DNA of 64,000 nucleotides from Flavobacteriaceae bacterium LSUCC0859 (GTDB lineage Bacteria; Bacteroidota; Bacteroidia; Flavobacteriales; Flavobacteriaceae), in contig JAKOGP010000007.1 of assembly GCA_022239325.1 (NCBI GenBank), positions 1 to 64,000 on the forward strand, given 5' to 3'. Of the stretch, positions 34,276 to 43,577 are shown one piece after another (the first letter of the stretch is position 1; each line of letters starts with the position of its first letter). The translations under genes were made by a program, and so were the position numbers. The notes beneath the pieces are model-generated. The model did not search any database. It had not been told where the DNA came from and saw only the letters and a program-made list of their open reading frames with translations.

Positions 34276-35235
34276 CTAATTCCGGTTAAAGAAAGAGTCT
34301 ACAAATTCATATTTATTAAACACTTGAAGGTCATTTACGCCTTCACCCACACCAATGTATTTCACAGGAATTTGGAACTGATCTGAAATCCCTATGACAA
34401 CCCCACCTTTAGCAGTGCCATCCAATTTAGTGATTGCCAGAGCATTAACCTCCGTGGCTTTCGTAAACTCTTGGGCCTGATTAAAAGCATTTTGCCCAGT
34501 AGAGCCATCTAATACTAATAGCACCTCATGTGGGGCACCTGGTACTACCTTATCCATCACTCGCTTTACTTTAGCCAGTTCGTTCATTAGGTTAATCTTG
34601 TTGTGCAGACGGCCTGCGGTGTCAATAATGATCACATCGGCGCCCTGCGCCAAACCAGCCGTAAGCGCGTCAAAGGCCACAGAGGCAGGATCGCTTCCCA
34701 TCTGCTGCTTTATAATGGGTACCCCCACCCGTTCTGCCCAAACCACCAGCTGATCTATGGCCGCTGCTCTAAAAGTGTCTGCGGCGCCTAAAACAACTTT
34801 AAGTCCTTTAGATTTAAACTGGTGTGATAATTTTCCTATGGTGGTGGTTTTTCCTGCTCCATTCACACCTACCACCATGATTACATGCGGCTGTGCCCCT
34901 TTGGGTACAGAAAATTCAGTAGAGGTTCCATGGTCTGTTTCAGACAACAAGCCTGCAATTTCTTCTTTTAGAATCTGGTTGAGCTCCTCCAGTCCTACAT
35001 ATTTATCTGCCTTTACCCGAGCCTCTATTCTGTCTATAATTTTCAAGGTGGTATTTACGCCCACATCTGAGCTCACCAACACTTCTTCTAGATGATCTAA
35101 GGTGTCTGCGTCTACGGTTGTTTTCCCCACAACCACCTTCTCTAACTTATAGAGAAAGGAAGACTTTGTCTTTTCTAAGCCTTTGTCTAAAGTCTCTTTC
35201 TTGTCCGAAGAAAATATTTTTTTAAAAAAACTCAT
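34276..35235 (-). CDS. ftsY: signal recognition particle receptor FtsY
   Basis: GTPase that docks SRP-bound ribosomes to the membrane; 319 residues, lacking the long acidic A domain of E. coli FtsY, as is usual outside Proteobacteria. The N helical domain (about 15-95) is followed by the G domain: GVNGAGKTTTIGKL, DTFRAAA, DTAGRLHNK, TKLDGTAKGG and GVGEGVNDL. It sits in the rpmB-rpmG-DUF4295-ftsY-rimO gene order, with a hairpin terminator between DUF4295 and ftsY. Confidence 0.96.
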   Translation of the reverse strand: MSFFKKIFSSDKKETLDKGLEKTKSSFLYKLEKVVVGKTTVDADTLDHLEEVLVSSDVGVNTTLKIIDRIEARVKADKYVGLEELNQILKEEIAGLLSETDHGTSTEFSVPKGAQPHVIMVVGVNGAGKTTTIGKLSHQFKSKGLKVVLGAADTFRAAAIDQLVVWAERVGVPIIKQQMGSDPASVAFDALTAGLAQGADVIIIDTAGRLHNKINLMNELAKVKRVMDKVVPGAPHEVLLVLDGSTGQNAFNQAQEFTKATEVNALAITKLDGTAKGGVVIGISDQFQIPVKYIGVGEGVNDLQVFNKYEFVDSFFNRN

Positions 35236-35267
35236 GAATCGTATTTGTGTGGGTAAAGATATAAAAC

Positions 35268-35296
35268 AAAAAAGCTACTCTCTAACAGAAAGTAGC
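35268..35296 (-). terminator. terminator between the DUF4295 gene and ftsY
   Basis: Minus strand: GCTACT (35296-35291), 11-nt loop with an inner TCT/AGA pairing, AGTAGC (35279-35274), then six T (35273-35268). Confidence 0.75.
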
Positions 35297-35320
35297 CTTA
35301 AATGAACCCTGTAAAGGGGC

Positions 35321-35473
35321 TTATTTTTTAGAGATCCACTGGTCTACTAATTCCGGAGCCATTACCTGCTCAACGAAAGTGTAGGCACCGCTCTTTTCAG
35401 AACGAACCATCTTAATGGCTTTAGTTAATCTTTTTGAACTTGTCTGTAAGGATGCTACTGTCTTCTTTGCCAT
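35321..35473 (-). CDS. DUF4295 family protein
   Basis: A 50-residue basic protein (MAKKTVASLQTSSKRLTKAI…, ending ELVDQWISKK). The DUF4295 family is restricted to Bacteroidota and always follows rpmB-rpmG, as here, so it is probably ribosome-associated. Function is not established. Start at 35473, 6 bp after rpmG. Confidence 0.9.
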   Translation of the reverse strand: MAKKTVASLQTSSKRLTKAIKMVRSEKSGAYTFVEQVMAPELVDQWISKK

Positions 35474-35479
35474 GGCGTA

Positions 35480-35662
35480 TTATTTTATTTCTTTGTGAAC
35501 AGTCATGCGCTTAAGAATTGGATTAAATTTCTTAATCTCCATTCTATCTGGCGTATTCTTTTTGTTTTTCGTTGTAATGTATCTAGAAGTCCCAGCAACA
35601 CCAGATTCCTTGTGTTCTGTACATTCTAAAATAACTTGAATTCTATTGCCTTTCTTAGCCAT
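35480..35662 (-). CDS. rpmG: 50S ribosomal protein L33
   Basis: Large-subunit protein of 60 residues: [18 protein letters not shown]…[23 protein letters not shown]. Of the two zinc-ribbon Cys pairs found in many L33 proteins only one Cys (ECTEH) remains, so this is the zinc-free type. It lies in rpmB-rpmG-DUF4295, 18 bp after rpmB. Confidence 0.96.
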   Translation of the reverse strand: MAKKGNRIQVILECTEHKESGVAGTSRYITTKNKKNTPDRMEIKKFNPILKRMTVHKEIK

Positions 35663-35680
35663 CTTATTATTCTTTTAGGA

Positions 35681-35917
35681 CTACTTAGTTAATCCGTTTA
35701 TTCCAGCCTCTTTTAGAACGGCAGAAATTCCTTTTTTATTAATGCTCTTAAGCGCTCTGGTAGACACCTTTAAAGTGATCCACTTATCCTCTTCAGGAAT
35801 GTAGAAACGCTTTTTTGAAAGGTTTACCTCAAACTTTCTTTTGGTTTTGTTGATAGAGAAGGAAACATTATTCCCAACCATCGCCTTTTTTCCAGTAATT
35901 TCGCAAACTTTAGACAT
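35681..35917 (-). CDS. rpmB: 50S ribosomal protein L28
   Basis: Large-subunit protein of 78 residues, MSKVCEITGKKAMVGNNVS…, with the family pattern RKFEVNLSKKRFYIPEE and TRALKSINKKGI. The single Cys5 in place of a zinc-binding set indicates the zinc-independent form. First gene of rpmB-rpmG-DUF4295, behind a clear promoter. Confidence 0.96.
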   Translation of the reverse strand: MSKVCEITGKKAMVGNNVSFSINKTKRKFEVNLSKKRFYIPEEDKWITLKVSTRALKSINKKGISAVLKEAGINGLTK

Positions 35918-35950
35918 CTCGCTTCTTTAAGAGTTATTTTAAACAGGATG

Positions 35951-35981
35951 CAAATTTATATCTTTTTTACGTCTCCTACAA
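35951..35981 (-). promoter_or_regulatory. promoter of rpmB-rpmG-DUF4295
   Basis: Minus strand: TTG at 35981-35979, 20-nt spacer, TAAATTTG at 35958-35951. This is a full consensus match, ending 33 bp before the rpmB start and lying close to the cinA stop. Confidence 0.8.
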
Positions 35982-35990
35982 AATTCTTTT

Positions 35991-37238
35991 TTAGAATTTT
36001 ATAATTTCTTTTTGAAGTAGCTCAAAAGCCTTATTCACAGTCTTCTGAACAATACGCTCTCTGTGATTTCCCATAGAAAAAGTATGGGTAAAAACCTGCT
36101 TGGGAGTGGCTATCCCTATACAAACTGTTCCTACTGGGACTTCAGAGTCTCCCTTTGTAGGTCCTGCGTTTCCTGTGGTTGCTATAGCAAAATCTGAATT
36201 CATAGACTTTTGTACCCCCAAGGCCATAGCGGCTACTACCGGTTCACTTACCACGGAATGCTGTTCTATAAGCTCCTTGGAAACTCCTAATTGGGTGGTT
36301 TTTTGAGCCGTTTCATAAGCTATAATCCCTCCCTTAAAATAAGCAGAGGCTCCTGGCATGGCGGTAAGTGCTGTGGCTAAACCTCCACCAGTACAACTCT
36401 CCGCTACGGACAGACTCATCCCTTTTTCTGTGAGTGTTTTGGCCACAACCGCTTCTATGAGATCGTCTGTTTCTATCCCATAGACAATGTCTCCCAAGAT
36501 GGGTAGCAATTGAGTCACCAATGCAGACACCTCTTTTTCTAAGCGGTCCTTGTCTTGGCCCTTAGCAGAGAGTCTAAGGCGCACCTTTCCTAAGCTAGGC
36601 AAATAGGCCAGCTTAATATGGGATGGTAAGGCGTCTTCAAAGGAAGCAATGTCTGCTGCAATAGCAGACTCGCCCACTCCATAGGTCTGAATGGTTTTAT
36701 GAATTATATAAGGTCTTTTAAATTCCTGAACTATTTTAGGAAGGACCACATCTGTCAGGATGGCCTTCATCTCAAAGGGAACACCAGGCATAGAGACAAA
36801 TACCGTTTTGCCCTTTTGCAACCACATTCCTGGTGCGGTGCCATAGGCATTGTGCATTGCCAATGCTTTAGAGGGCAATAAAGCTTGGGTGAGGTTACTC
36901 TCATTCATCTTGGTGGAGATGTATTTTTTAAAGAGCATCTTAATATGAGCTAAAACCACCTCATTTTCTACCAAATGGTCTTCAAAATATTCGCAAAGGG
37001 CTTTTTTAGTAAGATCGTCTTTAGTGGGTCCCAAGCCGCCAGTGAGAAGCACTAGCTCTACCTGGTCCTGAGCTTTGTTCAAAAAATGGAGAATGTCTTC
37101 TATGGTGTCTGGTATGGAGTGCATGGAGGTAACACTCACGCCAATCTTATTGAGCTCCTGTGCTATAAAGGTAGCGTTAGTGTCTACAATTTGTCCAATT
37201 AGAATTTCATCTCCAATGGTAATTATTTGGGCGTTCAT
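35991..37238 (-). CDS. cinA: CinA family nicotinamide-mononucleotide deamidase-related protein
   Basis: 415 residues with two domains. The N-terminal MoCF-like domain (about 1-170) has TIGDEILIGQIVDTN and LTGGLGPTKDD. The C-terminal PncC/CinA domain (about 255-410) has SVAESCTGGGLATALT and ATTGNAGPTKGD. The C-domain hydrolyses NMN to nicotinate mononucleotide in pyridine-nucleotide recycling, and the N-domain is linked to ADP-ribose pyrophosphatase activity. The ATG shares its A with the stop of the Hpt gene (TAATG-type overlap on the minus strand), so the two are coupled. Confidence 0.93.
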   Translation of the reverse strand: MNAQIITIGDEILIGQIVDTNATFIAQELNKIGVSVTSMHSIPDTIEDILHFLNKAQDQVELVLLTGGLGPTKDDLTKKALCEYFEDHLVENEVVLAHIKMLFKKYISTKMNESNLTQALLPSKALAMHNAYGTAPGMWLQKGKTVFVSMPGVPFEMKAILTDVVLPKIVQEFKRPYIIHKTIQTYGVGESAIAADIASFEDALPSHIKLAYLPSLGKVRLRLSAKGQDKDRLEKEVSALVTQLLPILGDIVYGIETDDLIEAVVAKTLTEKGMSLSVAESCTGGGLATALTAMPGASAYFKGGIIAYETAQKTTQLGVSKELIEQHSVVSEPVVAAMALGVQKSMNSDFAIATTGNAGPTKGDSEVPVGTVCIGIATPKQVFTHTFSMGNHRERIVQKTVNKAFELLQKEIIKF

Positions 37239-37576
37239 TATAATTTATAGGCTAACTTAAGTTCTAAAACCACCTCTTTAACGGAGGCTTCCAAATGCTC
37301 TAAAAGAGATTGTAAGACTTCTAGAGGCATGGGATTTTTTTTATTTTTCTCAATCTTTATACAACTGTCTGTGGCCTCGGACATTCCCAAAAGCATAAGA
37401 TTGGGCTTAATTTTATGCGCCAGCTTAGACAATTCTTCAAAGTCTTTGTATCCGAAACACTGTATCATTTTTTTTACGTCTTCAGTTACCTCTACTACAA
37501 AGACCTGCAACACCTTGACAATGAAATCTTGATCGCCCTCTGCAACCGCTTCTAATTTTGAAAGTTCGTAAGACAT
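37238..37576 (-). CDS. Hpt-domain phosphotransfer protein
   Basis: All-helical protein of 112 residues consisting of one Hpt domain. The phospho-accepting His is H54 in LAHKIKPNLMLLG. Such single-domain proteins relay phosphate between hybrid histidine kinases and response regulators. No kinase or regulator is nearby, so the partner is unknown. The stop overlaps the cinA start by one base. Confidence 0.83.
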   Translation of the reverse strand: MSYELSKLEAVAEGDQDFIVKVLQVFVVEVTEDVKKMIQCFGYKDFEELSKLAHKIKPNLMLLGMSEATDSCIKIEKNKKNPMPLEVLQSLLEHLEASVKEVVLELKLAYKL

Positions 37577-37600
37577 AAACAGCCGTTTTGGTTCCTATAC

Positions 37601-38212
37601 TTATTTAACGCCAATTTTGAACATGGATTGCCCCATGAAATGACCTTCTAATACATCTCCCGCTTTTACTGGTCCCACTCCAGAAGGAGTTCCCGTAAAA
37701 ATTATGTCTCCCTTTTTAAGGGTAAAAAAACGAGACACATAAGAGACAAGCTCGTCTATGTTCCATAGCATTTGAGAAGTACTTGCCTGCTGCACTACAC
37801 TGCCATTTTTAGACAAACTAAAGTGTACATCGTTCACATTTTCAAGAGATGCTACAGACACCCAACTTCCAATAACTGCAGCACCGTCAAAACCTTTGCA
37901 TTTTTCCCAGGGAAGTCCCTTAGCCTTTAGCTCCTCTTGTAAATCCCTGGCTGTAAAGTCTATTCCCAATCCCAACTGATCGTAATACAAGGAAGAAAAT
38001 TCAGGAGATATATGCTTTCCCACCTTCTTAATCTTAACCAATACCTCCACCTCATAATGAATATCTGCCGAGAAATCTGGAATATAAAAATCCTGTTCAT
38101 TAGGAAGCACAGCAGAATCTGGCTTAATAAAAACAACAGGGTCTTTAGGACGCTCGTTGGAAAGCTCTTTAATATGATCTACATAGTTTCTACCAATACA
38201 TATAATTTTCAT
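37601..38212 (-). CDS. fumarylacetoacetate hydrolase (FAH) family protein
   Basis: 203 residues, one FAH domain beginning MKIICIGRNYVDHIKEL. The metal-binding acidic residues are in DIHYEVEVLVKI and GIDFTARDLQ. The end IIFTGTPSGVGPVKAGD is the family signature. Members hydrolyse C-C bonds or decarboxylate (acylpyruvases, oxaloacetate decarboxylase), and the exact substrate is unknown. It lies 24 bp upstream of the Hpt gene and 9 bp after the exonuclease gene, in one run of minus-strand genes. Confidence 0.9.
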   Translation of the reverse strand: MKIICIGRNYVDHIKELSNERPKDPVVFIKPDSAVLPNEQDFYIPDFSADIHYEVEVLVKIKKVGKHISPEFSSLYYDQLGLGIDFTARDLQEELKAKGLPWEKCKGFDGAAVIGSWVSVASLENVNDVHFSLSKNGSVVQQASTSQMLWNIDELVSYVSRFFTLKKGDIIFTGTPSGVGPVKAGDVLEGHFMGQSMFKIGVK

Positions 38213-38221
38213 GAGCGAGAA

Positions 38222-39010
38222 TTAAATAGCGTTATTAAATCCAGATACTCTAATTTGAGTGAGTACCTTTTTAGTGTATAGAGGAAAGTCTGCTTGCATA
38301 ATCCAACTGTAATAACCAGGTTCATCCTCTAGAACTTGGGCTACCTTTTTAAATTTATGCTTTCCGAAAGAGAATATAGCTTCTCCATTTTTGTCTTCTA
38401 TAATAAAACCAGCGAAATCTAATGATTTTTTTCGGGTAGAAAATTCGGACAAGGCAGAAATATTATTTTCAAGCTCTGGATATTTTTCAATTTGAGCTAA
38501 AAGCACCTCATAGGTAGCAAGGGTGTCTGCAGCCGCTGCATGGGCGTTTACCAGCTCTTTGTCGCAATAGAATTTGTAGGCTGCAGAAAGGGTTCGTTTT
38601 TCCATTTTATGAAAGATAGTTTGAACATCTACAGACCTTCTATTTTTCATGTCAAAATCTATGCCTGCTCTAAGCATTTCCTCTGCCAAGAGAGGGATGT
38701 CAAATCTGTCAGAATTAAAACCTCCCAAATCCGAGTCTTTTATGAGTGCGTAAATTTCCGGGGCCAGCTGCTTAAAAGTTGGCTCATTGGCTACTTTCTC
38801 ATCTGTAATACCGTGAACCGCTATGACCTCCTTGGGAATCTTCATTTCAGGGTTCACCAACCAAGTCTTAGATTCTTTATTCCCATTAGGAAATATTTTC
38901 AATATAGCTATTTCTACAATCCGGTCTTTAGCCACATGTACGCCTGTGGTTTCTAAATCAAAAAAACAGATGGGTCTTTGCAATGCCAATAGTGTGTTTT
39001 CCATACTCAA
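38222..39010 (-). CDS. DnaQ-like 3'-5' exonuclease
   Basis: 262 residues with an N-terminal DEDDh exonuclease domain (about 12-175). Exo I is FFDLETTG, Exo II contains GGFNSDRFDIPLL, and Exo III is HAAAADTLAT. The C-terminal part (SFGKHKFKKV…GYYSWIMQADFP) resembles the small module attached to many Bacteroidota exonucleases. It may proofread or process DNA or RNA. ATG at 39004 is an alternative start. It is not the Pol III epsilon gene by any evidence seen here. Confidence 0.88.
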   Translation of the reverse strand: MSMENTLLALQRPICFFDLETTGVHVAKDRIVEIAILKIFPNGNKESKTWLVNPEMKIPKEVIAVHGITDEKVANEPTFKQLAPEIYALIKDSDLGGFNSDRFDIPLLAEEMLRAGIDFDMKNRRSVDVQTIFHKMEKRTLSAAYKFYCDKELVNAHAAAADTLATYEVLLAQIEKYPELENNISALSEFSTRKKSLDFAGFIIEDKNGEAIFSFGKHKFKKVAQVLEDEPGYYSWIMQADFPLYTKKVLTQIRVSGFNNAI

Positions 39011-39058
39011 ATATACGAGAAACAGAACAGCTATTGCACACAGCTTGGGTTAAAAGAA

Positions 39059-39847
39059 TTATTTGGACTGCGCAAACAACCACGGAAATAAGGCGGCCTC
39101 GCTAAAAGCATTGTCCCAACTATTGTGGCCCACCCCTTGGTATAAGGAAAAGCGAACTTTGGCACCTACGTGCTCTAAGCCTTTGACCATTTCAGAGGAA
39201 AATTCATAAGGTACTACCGGATCTGCGGCTCCGTGAAACACCCACCAAGCAGTTTTCTTAAAACGTCTCATCCTTTTGGTTGCCGCACCCCCACATATAG
39301 GAAAGGCAGCCGCAAACATTCTGGGATTTCTCTTCACCAGCTCAAAAGTACCCATGCCCCCCATAGACAAACCTCCCACATAGTAACGATCCGGGTCCAA
39401 GCGAAAACTAACAGATAGGGTCTCTATTAAACCTTCTAACAAATTCATAGCAGTGGTTGGCTTCCCTCTTTTGTAAAAACTAAACTGCACTCCACCAGCT
39501 TTTGTAGCTTCTTTTTTCACATTGCTCCAGTAGTCTTCTTTGGCACATTGAGGAAAAACAACTATGGCAGGATATTTTGCACGAAAAGAAGCAGCGGTAA
39601 ACAAAGAAGACCCATGAACCAATTGTAACTCATTGTCATCCCCTCGCTCGCCAGCTCCGTGTAAAAATAAAACCAGCGGATATTTTTTTTCTGGGTCGTA
39701 GTTTTCAGGCAACAGAATGGCGTAGGGCAAACTCCCCTTATCACTTAAAAATATCTTTTTTTCAAAGCTCGGTGTATTGGGCTGTGATTGCGCCTGAACC
39801 AAAAATCCCACCAAGAGCAAGAGGCCTAAAAAAAAGTTTTTTATCAT
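39059..39847 (-). CDS. secreted alpha/beta-hydrolase (PHB depolymerase / prolyl oligopeptidase-like)
   Basis: 262 residues with a signal peptide (MIKNFFLGLLLLVGFLVQAQ). The alpha/beta-hydrolase triad is visible: Ser in GGLSMGGMG, Asp in FHGAADPVVP and His in GVGHNSWDNAF. The oxyanion-hole segment is LFLHGAGERGDD. Proteins of this type are esterases or peptidases acting in the periplasm or outside the cell. The substrate is not clear. It ends before the exonuclease gene and follows the E2 gene by 9 bp. Confidence 0.87.
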   Translation of the reverse strand: MIKNFFLGLLLLVGFLVQAQSQPNTPSFEKKIFLSDKGSLPYAILLPENYDPEKKYPLVLFLHGAGERGDDNELQLVHGSSLFTAASFRAKYPAIVVFPQCAKEDYWSNVKKEATKAGGVQFSFYKRGKPTTAMNLLEGLIETLSVSFRLDPDRYYVGGLSMGGMGTFELVKRNPRMFAAAFPICGGAATKRMRRFKKTAWWVFHGAADPVVPYEFSSEMVKGLEHVGAKVRFSLYQGVGHNSWDNAFSEAALFPWLFAQSK

Positions 39848-39856
39848 GTCTAAACG

Positions 39857-41209
39857 TTATAGGGTTCTATTGGGATCCCAGCCCTCCAAATAGTCTGCAA
39901 TGGTCTTGATAAACATCCCCCCCAAAGCGCCGTTTACCACCCTGTGGTCATAGGAATGGGATAAGAACATCTTAGAGCGAATGCCAATAAAATCTCCCTC
40001 TGAAGTTTCTATCACCGATGGCATTTTGCGTATAGCACCCAATGCCAATATTCCAACCTGAGGCTGGTTGATAATTGGCGTACCAAAAACACTACCAAAA
40101 CTACCCACATTAGTCACCGTATATGTACCGCCCTGAATCTCATCTGGTTTCAAGGCATTGTTCCTTGCTCTGGTAGCCAAATCATTAACTACCTTAGCCA
40201 TACCCGTTAAATTAAGCTGGTCTGCATTTTTAATCACCGGAACAATTAAATGACCGTCTGGTAAGGCCGCAGCCATACCTATATTAATATTTTTATGCGG
40301 AATAATTTGAGTTCCATCTACAGAAATATTCATCATGGGGTACTGCTTCAAAGCCATGGCAACTGCCTCCATAAAGATAGGTGTAAAAGTAAATTTCTCT
40401 CCCTCTCTAGCCTCAAAACCAGATTTTACCTTATTTCTCCAAGCCACTAGTTTAGTGACATCTACTTCTATAAAACTCTGTACATGAGCTGCTGTTTGAA
40501 CACTCTCCACCATATGCTTGGCAATGAGTTTGCCCATTCTACTCATTTCTATAGGACTGGCACTTTGTGAGCCAGAATGATCGATTGGAGCGGCCTTTGA
40601 TGGGGCAAGAACAGTAGTAGCTTCTGTATTTTTAAATTGGCTTTTTTCTTCTGCCGCTGGCCGATGCAAAGAGGGTACTTCCCCATTTTTTCTATTTGTT
40701 ACATAAGTTAAAATATCTTTCTTAGTAACCCTACCTTCACTTCCCGTTCCAGGCACCATAGCTAATTCTTGAGCACTCAGACCCTCCTCTTTGGCAATGT
40801 TTTTTACCAAAGGGGAATAGAAACGTTGGTCTTCACTAGCAGCAAGCTCAGAGGATTTATCAGCAGTTTGCTGCTCTGTTACTGCGGTCTGCTGAGAAAT
40901 TTCTTGGTTGGGTTCCGGCACAAAAGGAACTTCTTCTGCTATCATATCAGAGGCAGGTAGTTCTCCCTCTGCCACCTCAATCACTGCAATGACATCTCCC
41001 ACCTGAACCAGCTCATTTACTTGGTACTTTTTCTCTAAAAGCACACCACTCACCTCACTAGGCACCTCTGTGTCTACTTTATCTGTGGCAATTTCTAATA
41101 CTGCCTCATCTTGTTCAATGACATCTCCTACCTCCTTTAACCAACTAATCAGGGTGGCTTCTGCCACACTTTCACCCATCTGAGGTAGTCTTAATTCGAA
41201 TTTTGCCAT
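39857..41209 (-). CDS. 2-oxo acid dehydrogenase complex E2 (dihydrolipoamide acyltransferase)
   Basis: Core acyltransferase of a 2-oxoacid dehydrogenase complex; 450 residues. The lipoyl domain (1-80) carries the modified K44 in ATDKVDTEVP. A Glu/Gln-rich linker follows, then the E3/E1-binding domain (about 130-168) and the catalytic domain (about 220-450). The catalytic HxxxDG motif reads H422-RVV-N426-G: Asp is replaced by Asn. The lipoyl sequence DKVDTEVPSE is usual for branched-chain or mixed-type E2. E1 and E3 genes are not adjacent. TATTTTTG at 41246-41253 may be its -7 box. Confidence 0.92.
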   Translation of the reverse strand: MAKFELRLPQMGESVAEATLISWLKEVGDVIEQDEAVLEIATDKVDTEVPSEVSGVLLEKKYQVNELVQVGDVIAVIEVAEGELPASDMIAEEVPFVPEPNQEISQQTAVTEQQTADKSSELAASEDQRFYSPLVKNIAKEEGLSAQELAMVPGTGSEGRVTKKDILTYVTNRKNGEVPSLHRPAAEEKSQFKNTEATTVLAPSKAAPIDHSGSQSASPIEMSRMGKLIAKHMVESVQTAAHVQSFIEVDVTKLVAWRNKVKSGFEAREGEKFTFTPIFMEAVAMALKQYPMMNISVDGTQIIPHKNINIGMAAALPDGHLIVPVIKNADQLNLTGMAKVVNDLATRARNNALKPDEIQGGTYTVTNVGSFGSVFGTPIINQPQVGILALGAIRKMPSVIETSEGDFIGIRSKMFLSHSYDHRVVNGALGGMFIKTIADYLEGWDPNRTL

Positions 41210-41291
41210 ATATATAATTTAAAGCTTTATTTTGCTATTATTTTGCAAAAATAATACAAAAAAGTCTTATTTGATGATTTTTACTCAATAT

Positions 41292-41909
41292 CTATACCTT
41301 TAAAGCATTTTCAAATGGAATACGCTGCAAAATACTTCTTCCTAGGGTAACCTCGTCTGCATATTCTAATTCATCACCCACAGATATTCCCCTGGCGATA
41401 GTAGAGGTTTTAATTCCAAGGGACTCAATTTGCTTGAAAATATAAAAATTAGTGGTGTCTCCTTCCATAGAAGCACTCATAGCAAATATGAGTTCCTCTA
41501 CCCCTCCCTCTTGCAGCCTTTTAACCAGAGCAGCAATATTAAGATCTCCAGGTCCTACCCCTTCCATGGGAGATATTTTACCTCCCAACACAAAGTACAA
41601 CCCCCGGTATTGGGAAGTATTCTCAATAGCCATAATGTCTCTAATATCTTCTACCACGCACAGCATTCGCTCCTCTCTTTTAGGATTGGCACAAATATCA
41701 CAAAGCTGGGTATCCGAAATTCCAAAACAAGAAGTACAATATTTGATCTCAGTTTTTAGCTTCACCAAAGAAGTCGCTAAATCTGTAGTTCTTATCTCTT
41801 CTTGCTTTAGCAAATGCAAGACCAATCTGAGCGCCGTTCTTTTACCAATACCTGGCAATTGAGACATCTCATTTACTGCATTCTCTAACAATTTAGACGA
41901 AAATTCCAT
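41292..41909 (-). CDS. recR: recombination protein RecR
   Basis: Works with RecF/RecO to load RecA at gaps; 205 residues from ATG 41909. The order is: helix-hairpin-helix ([12 protein letters not shown]), C4 zinc finger ([16 protein letters not shown]), Toprim domain ([13 protein letters not shown]…GGKISPMEG) and the C-terminal [15 protein letters not shown] start at 41924 adds five residues that the family does not have. Confidence 0.96.
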   Translation of the reverse strand: MEFSSKLLENAVNEMSQLPGIGKRTALRLVLHLLKQEEIRTTDLATSLVKLKTEIKYCTSCFGISDTQLCDICANPKREERMLCVVEDIRDIMAIENTSQYRGLYFVLGGKISPMEGVGPGDLNIAALVKRLQEGGVEELIFAMSASMEGDTTNFYIFKQIESLGIKTSTIARGISVGDELEYADEVTLGRSILQRIPFENALKV

Positions 41910-42071
41910 GGCATAAAAATACAATTTTTAACACACAATAGATAGGCCAGCATGCATTTAGTATCCCGCTTTTTCTCCCCTAGTACAAAGCCTTAGCTCC
42001 TCAGATTTTAAAACCCCCACATACCGCTATTATTTCTAAACAAACTGTCTTATCTTGTGACCTACTAAAAA

Positions 42072-43577
42072 ATGCCTAGCATGACCCCTACAGCCATTAT
42101 TGTTTTAATCAGTTGCTATTTTTTAATTCTAATAGGCATCTCCTACTTCACTTCTAAAAATGACTCTAATGAAGATTTTTTTAAAGCGGGCAGAAACTCC
42201 CCTTGGTATGTAGTAGCTTTTGGAATGATTGGAGCTTCTCTTTCTGGGGTTACTTTTATCTCTGTACCTGGCTGGGTAGCTAGTACAGGCTTTAGCTATA
42301 TGCAGGTAGTATTTGGATATTTGGTAGGCTATGTAATTATTGCCTACGTACTCCTACCCATTTACTACAAAAGCAACATCACTTCTATATATCAATATTT
42401 AGAGCAGCGTTTTGGCAGTACTTCTTACAAAACTGGCGCTTTTTTCTTTTTTATCTCCAGGGTATTAGGTGCCTCATTTAGGTTGTTTCTGGTGGCTATA
42501 GTTTTACAGCAATTTGTATTTGACGCCTGGGGGGTGCCCTTTGAACTCACCGTGGTTTTATCTATTTTGCTCATATGGGCCTACACCTTTAAGGGTGGTA
42601 TAAAAACAATCGTTTGGACAGACACCCTCCAAACCCTTTTTATGTTATTGGCAGTAGGATTTTCTATCTTTTTTATGATGGAAAAGATGGACTGGAGTCT
42701 CACAGAATTTTTGAATAGCGAGGCCATTGCCCCATACAACAATCTATGGGTGACTGAAGATTTTTTCACTAAAAATCACCTTCTAAAATCATTTTTTGGC
42801 GGGCTGTTTATAGCCGTATGTATGACCGGATTAGACCAAGACATGATGCAAAAAAATCTGAGCTGCAGAAACTTAAAAGAGGCTCAAAAAAATATGATGA
42901 GTTTTAGTGTGGTCTTAGTGATTGTGAATTTCTTTTTCCTGGTACTTGGTGCGCTTTTATTTGTCTATGCAGACCGTTTTCACATTTCCATCCCCCTGAT
43001 GGACGGCCAAGCAAAAACAGATCTTTTATTTCCTGAAATAGCATTAAACTCTGGACTTCCTATCTGGGTAGGTATTAGCTTTATGCTGGGACTTATAGCA
43101 GCGGCCTACAGCAGTGCAGACTCTGCCTTAACCGCACTGACCACCTCCTTCTGCGTAGATTTTATTGGCATAGAAAAAAAGGCCGCCGCAAGTCAAAAAG
43201 CCATTAGAAAAAAAGTGCATATAGCCATGAGCTTATTACTCATTGCTGTGATCATTGTTTTCAAATATGTTTTAGATAAGAATATAATAGATGGCTTGCT
43301 TACCGTTGCCACCTACACCTATGGACCACTACTGGGACTATTTTCATTTGGAATTTTCACCAAATACCAAATAAAAGACGCATACAGCTGGGTAGTAGCA
43401 GGGGTAGTACTCCTACTAGTTATTGCAATGGCCAACATTCCAGCTAAAGCACTAGGAGGTTATGTAATAGGCTATGAATTGCTCCCACTAAACGGGTTAT
43501 TAACCTTTGTAGGATTGTACATCATCCGAGAAAAAAACCAGCTTAAGACCAGCGAATCATCGCGGAGCCCCAGGTAA
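42072..43577 (+). CDS. sodium:solute symporter family protein
   Basis: Inner-membrane Na+-coupled transporter of the SSS family; 501 residues with about 13 membrane segments. It starts [21 protein letters not shown] and contains the family segments [29 protein letters not shown] and [20 protein letters not shown]. The substrate (sugar, amino acid, organic acid) cannot be inferred. The last 35 bp overlap the end of fabH on the other strand, so no terminator separates them. Confidence 0.9.
   Translation: MPSMTPTAIIVLISCYFLILIGISYFTSKNDSNEDFFKAGRNSPWYVVAFGMIGASLSGVTFISVPGWVASTGFSYMQVVFGYLVGYVIIAYVLLPIYYKSNITSIYQYLEQRFGSTSYKTGAFFFFISRVLGASFRLFLVAIVLQQFVFDAWGVPFELTVVLSILLIWAYTFKGGIKTIVWTDTLQTLFMLLAVGFSIFFMMEKMDWSLTEFLNSEAIAPYNNLWVTEDFFTKNHLLKSFFGGLFIAVCMTGLDQDMMQKNLSCRNLKEAQKNMMSFSVVLVIVNFFFLVLGALLFVYADRFHISIPLMDGQAKTDLLFPEIALNSGLPIWVGISFMLGLIAAAYSSADSALTALTTSFCVDFIGIEKKAAASQKAIRKKVHIAMSLLLIAVIIVFKYVLDKNIIDGLLTVATYTYGPLLGLFSFGIFTKYQIKDAYSWVVAGVVLLLVIAMANIPAKALGGYVIGYELLPLNGLLTFVGLYIIREKNQLKTSESSRSPR

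Noticed and set aside
34603-35095. Plus-strand open frames opposite ftsY, and similar long frames opposite other genes
   Set aside because: They are antisense shadows of well-supported genes, with no family-like sequence.
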